Assembly: GCA_034670065.1 (NCBI GenBank)
Contig: JAXMOG010000007.1
Location: 1 to 64,000, forward strand
Source: Mesobacterium_A sp034670065
Lineage (GTDB): Bacteria > Pseudomonadota > Alphaproteobacteria > Rhodobacterales > Rhodobacteraceae
Length of the DNA stretch: 64,000 bases
Direction: 5' to 3'
Shown: positions 16,120 through 25,597 of the stretch, piece by piece
Layout of the letters: the number at the start of each line of letters is the position of its first letter
Numbering within the stretch: the first letter of the stretch is position 1
Program-made: the position numbers and the translations under genes
The notes under the pieces: model-generated
The model's database searches: none
Seen by the model: only the letters and a program-made list of their open reading frames with translations
What the model was told of the DNA's origin: nothing

Positions 16120-18132
16120 TTAGGCGGCCAGTCCACGCCCCTTTAACAGCGCGTCAACGCCGGGCATCCGGCCGCGAAACTTCGTGTACAAAGTCTCGGC
16201 ATTTTCCGATCCGCCTGCCGACAAAATGAATTCTTCCAGCTTTTGCGCCATTTCGGGGTCAAAGGCATTTCCTACCTCCTCGAAGGCAGCGAATGCATCT
16301 GCATCCATCACTTCGGACCACATGTAGCTGTAATAACCACTCGAGTAGCCATCACCGCTGAACACATGGGCGAAATGCGGTGTCGCGTGGCGCATCACAA
16401 TAGAAGGCGGCATCCCAATCTGCGCCAACACCTCTGCCTGTTTGGCCATTGGGTCGACGGGGGCCGGACCATTGTGAAACTCCAGATCAACCAAGGCCGA
16501 AGCCACATATTCGACTGTCTGGAACCCCATGTCATAGGTTGCAGCACCCAGCACCTTGTCCAACAAGTGCTTTGGCATCGGAACACCGGTTTCCGCATGC
16601 GTCGCGAACTCAGCCAGAACTTCGGGAACCTCCAACCAATGCTCAAACAGCTGGCTGGGCAACTCCACAAAATCCCGCGCGACCGAAGTGCCCGAAACCA
16701 TTTCATAGGTCACGTTGGACAACATCTGGTGCAACGCGTGCCCAAATTCGTGAAACAACGTGCGCGCATCATCGTAAGACAGCAACGCCGGGTCACCTTT
16801 GGCAAAGTTACACACGTTGACCACAACAGGGCTTTGCACATCAGGGAACTTGCGCTGCGCCCGAAACGCAGAGCACCACGCGCCGGACCGTTTTGAAGAC
16901 CGGGCAAAATAATCGCCGATAAACACAGCCACATGCTTGCCTTCACGCGTCACTTCCCACGCACGGGCATCAGGGTGATACATCGGCACATCCAGTGGGG
17001 TGAATTCCAGCCCGAACAGGCGGTTGGAACAGTCAAAGGCGGCATCAATCATTCGCTCTAACTGGAAGTATGGCTTCAACTCGGCCTCATCCAGATCATG
17101 CTCTGCCTTGCGTCGCTGTTCGGAATAATACCGCCAGTCCCAGGCTGCCAATTCGCCGTTCACACCATCCGCCTGCATCATACCTTGCAAGACTTCTGCA
17201 TCGCCTTCGGCCTTGGCCCGTGCCGGCGCCCATACATCCATCAGCAATTGGCGCACGCGGTCCGGCTGACCGGCCATTTCCGTTTCCAGCTTGTATTCAG
17301 CGAAAGTCTGATAGCCCAACAGTTTGGCGCGTTCTTCCCGCAGCTTCAGGATCTCGGCCGCGCTGTCTCGGTTGTCGGTCTCTCCACCGTTCTCGCCGCG
17401 TGATGTCCACGCTTTCCAAGCTTCCTGCCGCAAATCCCGACGTGGCGAAAATTGCAGAAACGGCACCACAACCGAGCGTGATAATGTCAGGACCGGCCCG
17501 CTTTCATTGCGCTCTTGGCCTGCTGCGTGCATCGCGTCGACCAAAAAGTCAGGCAGCCCCGCCATTTCTTCGTCAGTCATCGGGCGGAACCAGCTGCGTT
17601 CGTCCGACAGCAAATTCTGTGAAAACTGCGTGCCCAGTTTGGCCAGTCGTTGCTTGATTTCGGACATGCGCGCCGCCTCATCGCCTTCCAGCGCGGCACC
17701 GGCCCGAACAAAGTTGCGGTGTGTCAGCTCCAACACCTGCTTCTGTTCACCACTTAATTCCAAGCTATCCCGCTGCTGCCAAACGGCACGAATACGTGCG
17801 AACAGGGCTTTGTTGCCGTAAATCTTGGCGCTATGGGCGGCCAGTTTGGGCGAATATTCCCGCATCAAGGCTTCGCGCGCCTCGGTGCTATCGGCCCCCG
17901 CCAGATTGTAAAAAACGCCCAACACACGATCCAGCGCAGCCCCGGTGCCCATCAACCCTTCGATGGTATTTTCGAAACTGGGCGCAGCGCTATTGTCAGC
18001 GATACTTTGCGTTTCCTGCAAATCGGCCTTTAGTGCGGCCTCGATTGCAGGTGCAAAATGCGCATCGGTGATCTGTTCAAATGGCGGCAGATCAAACGCT
18101 GTCTCCCATGGTTCGAAGAACGGGTTGCTCAT
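16120..18132 (-). CDS. M3 family oligopeptidase (OpdA/Dcp type)
   Basis: This 670-residue cytoplasmic zinc metallopeptidase has the family length and the catalytic motif FHEFGHALHQ, with the third ligand glutamate about 25 residues later (VARDFVELPSQ). Such enzymes degrade short peptides, including cleaved signal peptides. No signal sequence is seen. An AGGAGG-like stretch precedes the ATG. It follows the moeB-type gene by 62 bases on the same strand and may be the last gene of the rpoH-chaN-coaBC-dut-moeB run. Confidence 0.94.
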   Translation of the reverse strand: MSNPFFEPWETAFDLPPFEQITDAHFAPAIEAALKADLQETQSIADNSAAPSFENTIEGLMGTGAALDRVLGVFYNLAGADSTEAREALMREYSPKLAAHSAKIYGNKALFARIRAVWQQRDSLELSGEQKQVLELTHRNFVRAGAALEGDEAARMSEIKQRLAKLGTQFSQNLLSDERSWFRPMTDEEMAGLPDFLVDAMHAAGQERNESGPVLTLSRSVVVPFLQFSPRRDLRQEAWKAWTSRGENGGETDNRDSAAEILKLREERAKLLGYQTFAEYKLETEMAGQPDRVRQLLMDVWAPARAKAEGDAEVLQGMMQADGVNGELAAWDWRYYSEQRRKAEHDLDEAELKPYFQLERMIDAAFDCSNRLFGLEFTPLDVPMYHPDARAWEVTREGKHVAVFIGDYFARSSKRSGAWCSAFRAQRKFPDVQSPVVVNVCNFAKGDPALLSYDDARTLFHEFGHALHQMLSNVTYEMVSGTSVARDFVELPSQLFEHWLEVPEVLAEFATHAETGVPMPKHLLDKVLGAATYDMGFQTVEYVASALVDLEFHNGPAPVDPMAKQAEVLAQIGMPPSIVMRHATPHFAHVFSGDGYSSGYYSYMWSEVMDADAFAAFEEVGNAFDPEMAQKLEEFILSAGGSENAETLYTKFRGRMPGVDALLKGRGLAA

Positions 18133-18194
18133 GCGGGCCTCCTAGTTTTTTCAGAAATGTAGATGTGGGTGCGAGACGCGGCAATGTCTACCGG

Positions 18195-19250
18195 TCAGTT
18201 TGCGTTTGCAGTTCCACAAATCGGGCAGTCTTCACGCTTTTTCAGTTTGATTTTTCGCGTCTCGCCCCAAAGCGCGTCATAAATCATCATCTCCCCGCGC
18301 AACGCTTGCCCTGCACCGGTGATCAACTTGACCGTCTCAACCGCCATCATCGCACCAATCACCCCAGGCAGCGGCCCCAGAACGCCCGCTTCGGCACAAG
18401 ATGGCGCCAGTCCGGGCGCAGGCGCTTCTGGGAAAACACATTGGTAGCACGGGCCGTCGCTGGCTGGATCAAACACCGACAACTGACCTTCCCACTGACT
18501 TAGCGCGCCAGACACCAGCGGCTTGCCCAGCGCCACAGCAAACCGATTTGACAAGTACCGGGTTTCAAAATTGTCGGTCCCATCCAAAATGACATCATAC
18601 TCCGCAAACAAGCTTTGGGCGACATCCTCTGTCAAACGGCGCTCATAGGGGCGGACATCCAAATACGGGTTCAGTGCCTTCAGCGCCGTTTCGGCCGAAA
18701 ACACTTTGGGCATACCAATCCGCTCATCGGTATGAATGACCTGACGTTGCAAATTACCAGCGTCGACCAGATCGTCATCCACAATCCCGATTGTGCCAAC
18801 GCCAGCGGCCCCAAGATATTGCAACGCAGGGGCGCCCAGGCCGCCGGCGCCAATAACCAAGACCTTGGCCGTTTTCAGTTTCTTTTGCCCCTGCCCGCCG
18901 ATTTCGCGCAGCACAATATGACGGGTGTAGCGTTCCAACTCTGCATCGGTCATCGCACCGGGTTTCGGCGCAGGTTTCGCGATTTCATCTTTTGCAACAG
19001 CACGTTGTTTCAATTGCATCAATCCCATGCGGTACAGCATTACCAGCGCAACAAAGCCACCAAGTATCAGCCACAGCGCAGCGCTTTCGCCGGTGGCCGC
19101 CCGAATGGCATGGCCCTGTGGCAAGACCAACTGCGCCAGCACCACGCCAAAGTACAAAATCCCGATCATCATCAATCGAGCGCGTATCGGGGCACGCAAA
19201 GCCCAGCCCAAGCACCAAATCGCGGCGCCCATTACAAAAACCAGCCCCAT
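18195..19250 (-). CDS. moeB: HesA/MoeB/ThiF family adenylyltransferase with N-terminal membrane segments
   Basis: The 351-residue protein activates the C-terminus of a ubiquitin-like sulfur carrier (MoaD or ThiS type) as an acyl adenylate. From about 100 on it is a typical E1-like domain: RHIVLREIGGQGQ, the nucleotide loop GAGGLGAPALQYL, DDDLVDAGNLQRQ, and the zinc pairs CYQC and CPIC. The first about 80 residues are unusual, with about three hydrophobic segments before a charged linker, which would anchor it in the membrane. The ATG at 19250 overlaps the dut stop by one base (TGATG). A TTG one codon earlier is an alternative. Confidence 0.88.
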   Translation of the reverse strand: MGLVFVMGAAIWCLGWALRAPIRARLMMIGILYFGVVLAQLVLPQGHAIRAATGESAALWLILGGFVALVMLYRMGLMQLKQRAVAKDEIAKPAPKPGAMTDAELERYTRHIVLREIGGQGQKKLKTAKVLVIGAGGLGAPALQYLGAAGVGTIGIVDDDLVDAGNLQRQVIHTDERIGMPKVFSAETALKALNPYLDVRPYERRLTEDVAQSLFAEYDVILDGTDNFETRYLSNRFAVALGKPLVSGALSQWEGQLSVFDPASDGPCYQCVFPEAPAPGLAPSCAEAGVLGPLPGVIGAMMAVETVKLITGAGQALRGEMMIYDALWGETRKIKLKKREDCPICGTANAN

Positions 19251-19705
19251 CAACTGCGCCCGGTAGAGCCGAACCCCCCGGCCCCGCGCGCCGTATTGTC
19301 CAGCGTCTCAACCGCTTCAAACTGCGCAAACACAACAGGGGCAACAATCATCTGCGCAATCCTGTCACCATGAGCAATGGTGAACGGCGCGTCCCCGGCA
19401 TTCATAACAATCACCCCCAACGGGCCCCGATAGTCACTGTCGATAGTACCAGGACTGTTTGGCAAGGTGATCCCGTGCTTCAGCGCCAGGCCAGAACGGG
19501 GTCGCAATTGCACCTCATATCCCGCAGGAATTGCCACTCGCAGGCCAGTTGGCACCAACGTCCGCTTGCCCGGCTGCAGGTCTACCTGCCCTCTGTCGGG
19601 AAAATTGGCACGCAAATCGGCACCGGCTGCGCCTGCCGTTGCATATGCTGGCAGACCCAAAGAGGTATCCGCCTCCGCTTCCCACATCATGTTGATCGTG
19701 ACCAC
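19250..19705 (-). CDS. dut: dUTP diphosphatase
   Basis: The 151-residue trimeric dUTPase hydrolyses dUTP to dUMP, keeping uracil out of DNA and feeding thymidylate synthesis. The family motifs are in order: AGAAGADLRA, RPRSGLALKHGI, GTIDSDYRGPLGVIVMN, HGDRIAQMIV and the C-terminal arm ARGAGGFGSTG. The start is a GTG at 19705, with AGGAG eight bases upstream. It lies 12 bases after coaBC, a pairing common in alphaproteobacteria. Confidence 0.97.
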   Translation of the reverse strand: MVTINMMWEAEADTSLGLPAYATAGAAGADLRANFPDRGQVDLQPGKRTLVPTGLRVAIPAGYEVQLRPRSGLALKHGITLPNSPGTIDSDYRGPLGVIVMNAGDAPFTIAHGDRIAQMIVAPVVFAQFEAVETLDNTARGAGGFGSTGRS

Positions 19706-19717
19706 GCCCGTTGCTCC

Positions 19718-20929
19718 TTATTTCCGACTGTCAGAATCGGACAAGGTATCTGCAATTCGCTGTGCCAACTTTTGCGCGACAGCGTCTTTGCTCATCCGCT
19801 GCCAAGTTTCGGCGCCATCGTCATCAATCAGGATCACCGCGTTTTCGCTGCCCCCCATGATGCCGGTGTCGGGGCTGACATCATTGGCCACGATCCAATC
19901 ACAGCCCTTGCGCGCACGTTTTGCTGTGGCCAGTTCAACCACTTTTTCGGTTTCTGCGGCGAAACCCACGACCAGCCCAGGCCGCCCGCTTTTCAGCTGG
20001 GACACCTTGGCCAGAATATCGGTGTTTTCCGTAAATTCGAGAACAGGAATGCCCTCGCGGGTTTTCTTGATTTTCTGTGTGGCGGCCTGCGTTGTACGCC
20101 AATCCGCTACAGCGGCCGCAAATATCCCTGCATCCACGGGCAACGCAGCCATCACCGCGTCATACATTTGCTGCGCTGTTTCAACGGGCACAACATGCAC
20201 ACCCTCTGGTGGCGGAACGCGTGCGGGCCCGGTAACAAAAATCACATCCGCCCCCAAATCACGTAGCGCCTTGGCAATTCCAGTGCCCTGCGTACCGGAT
20301 GACCGATTTGCGATATATCTGACCGGATCAATAGGTTCATGCGTCGGGCCAGACGTCACCAGAATACGCTTTCCTGTCAGCGGCCCGTCGCTCAGCAAGG
20401 CCTTTACAGCAGCGACAATTTCCAACGGCTCGGCCATACGGCCTGCACCAAATTCACCACACGCCATCCCACCTTCGTTGGGGCCAACAACCTGCACTCC
20501 ATCGCTTTTCAGCGTGGCCAGGTTGCGCTGTGTCGCTGGATGCTCCCACATCCGGACATTCATTGCCGGTGCGATCATCACCTGCGTGTCTGTGGCCATC
20601 AACAAGGTCGATGCCAAGTCATCCGCATGCCCACCTGCCATTTTCGCCATCAAATCCGCAGTCGCGGGCGCAACAACAATCAAATCGGCGGACCGTGACA
20701 ACTGAATATGCCCCATTTCCGCTTCGTCCGTCAGGTCGAACAGGTCTTGGTATGCCTTCTCTTCGGACAGTGCCGCCACAGACAGTGGCGTTACAAATTC
20801 CGTGGCCGCGCGCGTCAAAACCGCGGTTACGCTTGCGCCGCGTTCTTTCAAGCGCCGGATCAAATCCAAACACTTATACGCAGCAATACCGCCACCAATG
20901 ATCAGAAGAATGCGCTTTTCTGCCAGCAT
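19718..20929 (-). CDS. coaBC: Bifunctional phosphopantothenoylcysteine decarboxylase / synthase
   Basis: The 403-residue flavoprotein carries out two steps of coenzyme A synthesis. The CoaC half (about 1-180) starts KRILLIIGGGIAAYK and has the PAMNVRMW segment of the decarboxylase active site. The CoaB half (about 185-403) has GKRILVTSGPTHEPIDPVR, the SSGTQG loop and VANDVS. It follows chaN by 54 bases and precedes dut in the same operon. Confidence 0.97.
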   Translation of the reverse strand: MLAEKRILLIIGGGIAAYKCLDLIRRLKERGASVTAVLTRAATEFVTPLSVAALSEEKAYQDLFDLTDEAEMGHIQLSRSADLIVVAPATADLMAKMAGGHADDLASTLLMATDTQVMIAPAMNVRMWEHPATQRNLATLKSDGVQVVGPNEGGMACGEFGAGRMAEPLEIVAAVKALLSDGPLTGKRILVTSGPTHEPIDPVRYIANRSSGTQGTGIAKALRDLGADVIFVTGPARVPPPEGVHVVPVETAQQMYDAVMAALPVDAGIFAAAVADWRTTQAATQKIKKTREGIPVLEFTENTDILAKVSQLKSGRPGLVVGFAAETEKVVELATAKRARKGCDWIVANDVSPDTGIMGGSENAVILIDDDGAETWQRMSKDAVAQKLAQRIADTLSDSDSRK

Positions 20930-20983
20930 TCCGGCCCCCGCAGGTTAGTTCATGCGCAGTGTTACGCAGCACACGGCCAAAAC

Positions 20984-21778
20984 TCAATCACTGGCAGGCG
21001 CAAAGGCAAGACAGGGGTCTGGCCTAATGACAGCCGGCGCGCGCTCAACCGCATCAAACTGACCAACCGGCGGCGGCGTTTCATCTGCCTGGCCTTCGAC
21101 CTGCGCCAAAGAAAACAAGGCCAGCTCTGGCGCGGCCTTGGCCAAATAACTTGGCGCACCCCAGTCAGCCCGCGCATGCCCATTGCCCGTAATCACCACA
21201 ACGGGCCCACCAGTCTGTTGATGGGCCAACAAGGCAACTCGGGCCAATTCGGCGTCCCGCAACCGCTGGACCGCGACCATAGCGGGCAACAAATGCTCTG
21301 GCAGGGCACCACAATGCGCCTGCGCCTGCATCTCTTGGCGTTCTGTTTGCTGAGTTTCCGGCAAAGGATCAGATAAACCGAATGCACTGGCATCACCGCC
21401 AAAAGCGGATACCGGATCAGACATAGCCGCCTTCGCCACGTCACGAGGCACGCCCGCTCCGTACATGCGTGCATTCTGTGCCGCTGCAAAAATCGGATAG
21501 TAGATCGAAAAATCAGGCCATCCGCTATGTTCCCAGCCAGTTGCAGCGGCCAATGCTTGTTCATCAGAATACAGCTCGGGCAGCGCATTCTCGGCCTGCT
21601 GCGCCGTCAACATTTCCCAAACGATAGCGGATGGTTCTAACGCGGATACAATGTCAGCCTGTCGTAAATGGTGGTGCGGATTGTCGTGCCGTTCGCCCAG
21701 AAAATAGACATCAAAGCCAACCGGCTGCGCCGCAGCGGCTGTACCAAACCCCAACAACAGAAAAAGTAGCGCCTTCAT
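20984..21778 (-). CDS. ChaN family protein (haem-binding uptake/Tiki-like)
   Basis: The 264-residue protein has a signal peptide (about 17 residues, MKALLFLLLGFGTAAAAQ). It lacks the lipobox cysteine of Campylobacter ChaN, so it is probably periplasmic rather than a lipoprotein. The diagnostic start of the domain is VYFLGERHDNPHHHLRQ, with the late VVITGNGHARADWG. ChaN proteins bind haem, but the physiological role is unclear. Its ATG overlaps the rpoH stop by four bases, so it is co-translated with the stress sigma factor. Confidence 0.87.
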   Translation of the reverse strand: MKALLFLLLGFGTAAAAQPVGFDVYFLGERHDNPHHHLRQADIVSALEPSAIVWEMLTAQQAENALPELYSDEQALAAATGWEHSGWPDFSIYYPIFAAAQNARMYGAGVPRDVAKAAMSDPVSAFGGDASAFGLSDPLPETQQTERQEMQAQAHCGALPEHLLPAMVAVQRLRDAELARVALLAHQQTGGPVVVITGNGHARADWGAPSYLAKAAPELALFSLAQVEGQADETPPPVGQFDAVERAPAVIRPDPCLAFAPASD

Positions 21779-22653
21779 ACAAGAAAAGTCTGAACCTCTT
21801 CATTCTGCGATTCAAGCGACTTTCGCATCTTGATGAACGCCGCCGCTTCAAGTTGACGAACCCGCTCTTTTGAAAGACCAAGCTCCGCGCCCAAACTTTC
21901 CAAAGTACGCCCCCGGTCACGCAGCTTGCGCTCACGCACGATAAAGCGTTCTCGTTCGTTCAGACCATTCAGCGCTTGCAACAGCCATTCGCGCATTTGC
22001 GCCGTATCCAGATCTTGTTCGACAATCTCTTTTGCCTGCGCGCGATCATCAACGATTGTGTCGATCCATTCGCGCCCTTCATCATCCGACGCCTGAGTGG
22101 CATTCAACGAAAAATCCGATCCTGAAAGTCGACCTTCCATCATTTCCACGTCATGCAGCGGAACACCGATTTCGGTGGCCACTTGCCTGCGCAATTCTGA
22201 TCCATTCAGCTCTTTTCCGGCCGCAATCGCTTCTCGCTCCAACCGGGCTTGAACGCGCTTCATATTGAAAAACAAAGATTTCTGAGATGACGTCGACCCG
22301 GTACGCACCATCGACCAGTTGCGCATCACATAATCCTGAATGCTCGCCTTGATCCACCAGACCGCATAGGTGGAAAACCGAACACCGCGGTCAGGGTCAA
22401 ATTTATCTGCGGCCTTCATCAACCCAAGTCCGGCTTCCTGAATCAAGTCATTCATCGGCGCGCCGTACCGTTTGAATTTCGAAGCCATCGAAATTGCCAA
22501 GCGCATGTAAGCCGTAATCAGGCGATGAAGCGCTTGTTCGTCACGATGATCTCGCCACGCATAGGCCAGTTTCAGCTCTGTTTCGGCATCTAGCATTTCT
22601 GCCTTCATCGCGCGCCGAGAAAACGTTCGGTCGGAAATTGCGTCAAGTGCCAT
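21775..22653 (-). CDS. rpoH: RNA polymerase sigma-32 factor, RpoHII type
   Basis: The 292-residue heat-shock-family sigma factor has region 2 with AYMRLAISMASKFKRYG and FSTYAVWWIKASIQDYVMRNWS, the RpoH-box-like QKSLFFNMKR, and region 4 ending SKERVRQLEAAAFIKMRK. The short N-terminus MALDAISDRTFSRRAMKAEM matches the RpoHII branch of Rhodobacterales, known for responses to singlet oxygen and oxidative stress, rather than RpoHI. It heads the run chaN-coaBC-dut-moeB and is divergent from a glutathione S-transferase, which fits a stress theme. Confidence 0.95.
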   Translation of the reverse strand: MALDAISDRTFSRRAMKAEMLDAETELKLAYAWRDHRDEQALHRLITAYMRLAISMASKFKRYGAPMNDLIQEAGLGLMKAADKFDPDRGVRFSTYAVWWIKASIQDYVMRNWSMVRTGSTSSQKSLFFNMKRVQARLEREAIAAGKELNGSELRRQVATEIGVPLHDVEMMEGRLSGSDFSLNATQASDDEGREWIDTIVDDRAQAKEIVEQDLDTAQMREWLLQALNGLNERERFIVRERKLRDRGRTLESLGAELGLSKERVRQLEAAAFIKMRKSLESQNEEVQTFLV

Positions 22654-22771
22654 GCGATATCCCCTGTCGTGACCACGGCCTAAAAATGCCGATTTGCAAA
22701 GTTTACGAACCGGACATCGACTTGGATCATTTTCGCAGGGAATTTCTTTGCTCTAATGCAGCGGGTTTTGT

Positions 22772-22808
22772 ACCGCATCACCGCATTCATCAAATTTTGT
22801 GATGCGGT
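22772..22808. promoter_or_regulatory. Inverted repeat between rpoH and glutathione S-transferase
   Basis: ACCGCATCAC (22772-22781) is perfectly inverted as GTGATGCGGT (22799-22808), with a 17-base spacer, in the 232-base divergent region. It lies 78 bases before the transferase start and is followed on the plus strand by TTTTAC. It could be an operator or a small hairpin in the transferase leader. I cannot tell which. Confidence 0.5.
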
Positions 22809-22885
22809 TTTACAGAAAAATGCATTTTCATCCCAGGCCGTTCAGCGGTTAACCTGCAGGAAGATATGACAAAACAGGATTTGCG

Positions 22886-23755
22886 ATGAGCTATCAATTG
22901 TACATTGGCGATTATGCTTACTCTTCTTGGTCTTTGCGGGGCTGGTTGCTTTTGCGCCGCTTTGGAATTTCGGCTGACGTAACGCTGGTAGACTTTGCCG
23001 AAAAGTCCGTGGCCGAACACTTGCAAAATGTTGGTCCGGCAAAAACTGTGCCCACTTTGATAGACGAGAGCGGAACCATCGTTTGGGATTCGCTTGCAAT
23101 GGCAGAGGAGCTGGCAAGCCGTCATCCAAATGCCGGCATTTGGCCCGATGATCCCGCAGCGCGGGCGACTGCCCGGTCTTTGACGGCCGAAATGCACTCT
23201 GGTTTTAGTGCCCTTCGCAACGCTTGCCCGATGAACATGCGCAAATGTTATGTCGACTTCCCTGTATCGGATGCCGTGCAAGAAGACCTGAACCGGTTAC
23301 AGCAGATTTGGGATTATGCTCGTCAAACCTCTGGGGGCACGGGCCCATGGCTTTGCGGAACCTATTCCGCTGCAGACGCCTTTTTTGCACCCGTGGCCGC
23401 GCGGATTGCTGGCTACCAACTGCCTGTCAGCCCGTCCGCTCAAGCCTATGTTGATGCGCATTTGGCGGATCCTGCGTTTCGTCGTTGGCGCGCGATGGGC
23501 TTGGTCCACGGCCAAGACCTGGAGCGTTATGCGATGACCTATGACAGCACCGATTGGCCAGGCCCTGCCCCGCGTCGGGCGCAGTCGATTGAAACGGGCA
23601 CTTCCGTCAACGAAACCTGCCCTTACAGCGGCAAGGACGTGACCCATCTGATGGAAATGGACGGCAAGGTTTACGGGTTCTGCAACGCATTTTGCCGCGA
23701 CAAAACAGTCGCCGACCCAGAAACTTGGCCTGACTTCATGGCCATTGTTCGCTGA
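22886..23755 (+). CDS. Glutathione S-transferase with C-terminal Cys-rich extension
   Basis: The 289-residue protein has a thioredoxin-like N-terminal domain (SSWSLRGWLLLRRFG, then KTVPTLID with the cis-proline, and DSLAMAEEL) and an all-helical C-terminal domain to about 215. This is the layout of soluble glutathione transferases of the YfcF/zeta-like kind. The last 45 residues are an added module with CPYSG and GFCNAFC, resembling a YHS/TRASH-type metal-binding finger. The extension is visible. Its role as a metal site is inference. The ATG follows a GGATTTGCG stretch. It is divergent from rpoH. Confidence 0.87.
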   Translation: MSYQLYIGDYAYSSWSLRGWLLLRRFGISADVTLVDFAEKSVAEHLQNVGPAKTVPTLIDESGTIVWDSLAMAEELASRHPNAGIWPDDPAARATARSLTAEMHSGFSALRNACPMNMRKCYVDFPVSDAVQEDLNRLQQIWDYARQTSGGTGPWLCGTYSAADAFFAPVAARIAGYQLPVSPSAQAYVDAHLADPAFRRWRAMGLVHGQDLERYAMTYDSTDWPGPAPRRAQSIETGTSVNETCPYSGKDVTHLMEMDGKVYGFCNAFCRDKTVADPETWPDFMAIVR

Positions 23756-23800
23756 TCTTTTTGGCGACAAAGCGGGATGGCGCGACGTCGACATGTTTGG

Positions 23801-25597
23801 TTAAAACCCCAATAGCTCCAGACGCGCGCCAACCGCTTTGGCAACTTTGGCCGGCGGCGGTGGCCAATCATATCCGCCGGTTTCGATCGCCATTGCCATT
23901 TTCAAAAATGTAATGTCGTCAGCATTTTCTGTTACAAAAACCGCTGTTTCTGCATAGGCTTCTCCAAACATTTCGGGATGCTGCCCTGCGCCCTCATCTA
24001 GCAGTGCAATCGCTGCATCAAAACGGGTTTCGGCAAGCATCACCCGCAACTCCGACACCCAAAAGGCGGCGGCAAGGCGCGTGTCTCGATACTCTTTGCG
24101 GTAAGCTTCGATCAAACGCCGATCATTTTCTGAGGCTGCCTGTGCATCCTTTATGGATTGAAACCGGTCCAACAGCTTTATCGGAACATCATGGCTTGGC
24201 TCCGCGACGGCGGAAACCTCCGCCCCGTCTTGCGTTGTAGGACTTTGTTCAGACGGTGCCACGGTTCGCGTTAAAAACGCTGCCAGGGTCCCATGGGCAT
24301 GACCATACCCGTTTTGCTCTAGGTATCGCATAGTTGGCATTTCAAACATCGCCAGCAGGACAGGCGGTAATAGTTGATAGGCTGCAATCACCGCATCCTC
24401 ATCCAAGCCCGGCGATTGATCTCCTGCATTTACCCGACGAATTACATCCCACGGAGACAAACCGGGACAGGCAGCAAAAACAGTTTTCGAAACATTGACC
24501 CGCCCCTCAATAACGCTGGCCATTGCGCGTAGTGTATCCGCCGCAGCCCCATCCATCGGCGCTAAAAGCGCCAGAGCTTCATACCCTTGGCCGTACGCCA
24601 CATAGAATCGAGCAAGTGCCAGTTCGGCTGAGGGCACTGCGCGACCAGTCAAATCCACGGTCTCAGCACGCATCCTTGCCAATTCCTGACTGTAAGGGGT
24701 GTGTCCAGCCCACTGCGCAATCATCGAAGCAACGTTGGGCGGGCACCACGCCACGGTCGCAGCCTGACCCGTGGCATCCCCTGTGTCCTCTTCCAATTGC
24801 GGATCTATCGTCGCCGTCTCCGGCTCTGCCGCACTTGAAATGGTCATGTGATCCGCCATCGACAACAGCCCAGCCTGAGTTGCCGCCTGAACTTCGGCAT
24901 CCAATTGTTCAGCCAGAAATGTTGAGTTCTTTCCGACAGTTAGATCTGGCAGAACAGGTAGCACTGGCATGGGTGTCGGCGCAGCCACTGTTGTTTCAAG
25001 TGGGTCCGGCAACGCGATGGTCGGTGGAGAGTTCCACTCAGATTGTGCCAGAACGGTCGCCGCCTCTGATCCGGATTCTAAGAGCCCCAAAGGTTCGGAG
25101 ACCTCCTCTAAATCCACCATAGCGTCGGCAATTTGAAGAACCTCTGAAGTATCGCCCCCTTGATCCGACAATTGTGGTTTCAATTCCGGTTTGGCCGGTT
25201 GCAGAACCACGGCATCGGGTGAAAGCGCACTGGCCCGCAACCTATTGGCAATGTCGACAACCAGAAACCGCGTTGCATAGGGGTAAACGGCCACGGCACA
25301 TTCGCAGGCCAAACCGATGTCCAGTTGCGACCGTTTGTCAGACGTCAACTGCGCCAAGCGATCTGTCGAAATAACGTCGAAAACGCCATCCATGTCGAAT
25401 TCGATTTCGGGGCGGCTGAGGGTCAAGCGCACTGAATTGGCGCTTTTCCTTTCCGCTTCCCAATCGATCTGCCCCGGCAGATACAGAACAAGCCTGGTGA
25501 AATTGTCATGGTCCCCGGATTGAACACGTACAGTCTCAGCCGCAGAAGCCGCAGCGCCCATTAGCCAAAACAGAAACGGCGCCCAATTCCGGATCAT
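23801..25597 (-). CDS. Secreted AMIN-like protein coupled to motA
   Basis: I do not recognise this 598-residue protein as a named family. It starts with a clear signal peptide (about 20 residues, AAASAAE). Residues about 22-115 look like an AMIN-type beta domain: VRVQSGDHDNFTRLVLYLPG, a hydrophobic-strand pattern, and RFLVVDIANRL. A Pro/Gln/Glu-rich linker follows to about 270, then a helical, alanine-rich C-terminal half that may form TPR-like repeats (ALARFYVAYGQGYEALALLAPMDG). Its ATG overlaps the motA stop by four bases, so translation is coupled. A periplasmic role linked to the flagellar stator is plausible but unproven. Confidence 0.75.
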   Translation of the reverse strand: MIRNWAPFLFWLMGAAASAAETVRVQSGDHDNFTRLVLYLPGQIDWEAERKSANSVRLTLSRPEIEFDMDGVFDVISTDRLAQLTSDKRSQLDIGLACECAVAVYPYATRFLVVDIANRLRASALSPDAVVLQPAKPELKPQLSDQGGDTSEVLQIADAMVDLEEVSEPLGLLESGSEAATVLAQSEWNSPPTIALPDPLETTVAAPTPMPVLPVLPDLTVGKNSTFLAEQLDAEVQAATQAGLLSMADHMTISSAAEPETATIDPQLEEDTGDATGQAATVAWCPPNVASMIAQWAGHTPYSQELARMRAETVDLTGRAVPSAELALARFYVAYGQGYEALALLAPMDGAAADTLRAMASVIEGRVNVSKTVFAACPGLSPWDVIRRVNAGDQSPGLDEDAVIAAYQLLPPVLLAMFEMPTMRYLEQNGYGHAHGTLAAFLTRTVAPSEQSPTTQDGAEVSAVAEPSHDVPIKLLDRFQSIKDAQAASENDRRLIEAYRKEYRDTRLAAAFWVSELRVMLAETRFDAAIALLDEGAGQHPEMFGEAYAETAVFVTENADDITFLKMAMAIETGGYDWPPPPAKVAKAVGARLELLGF

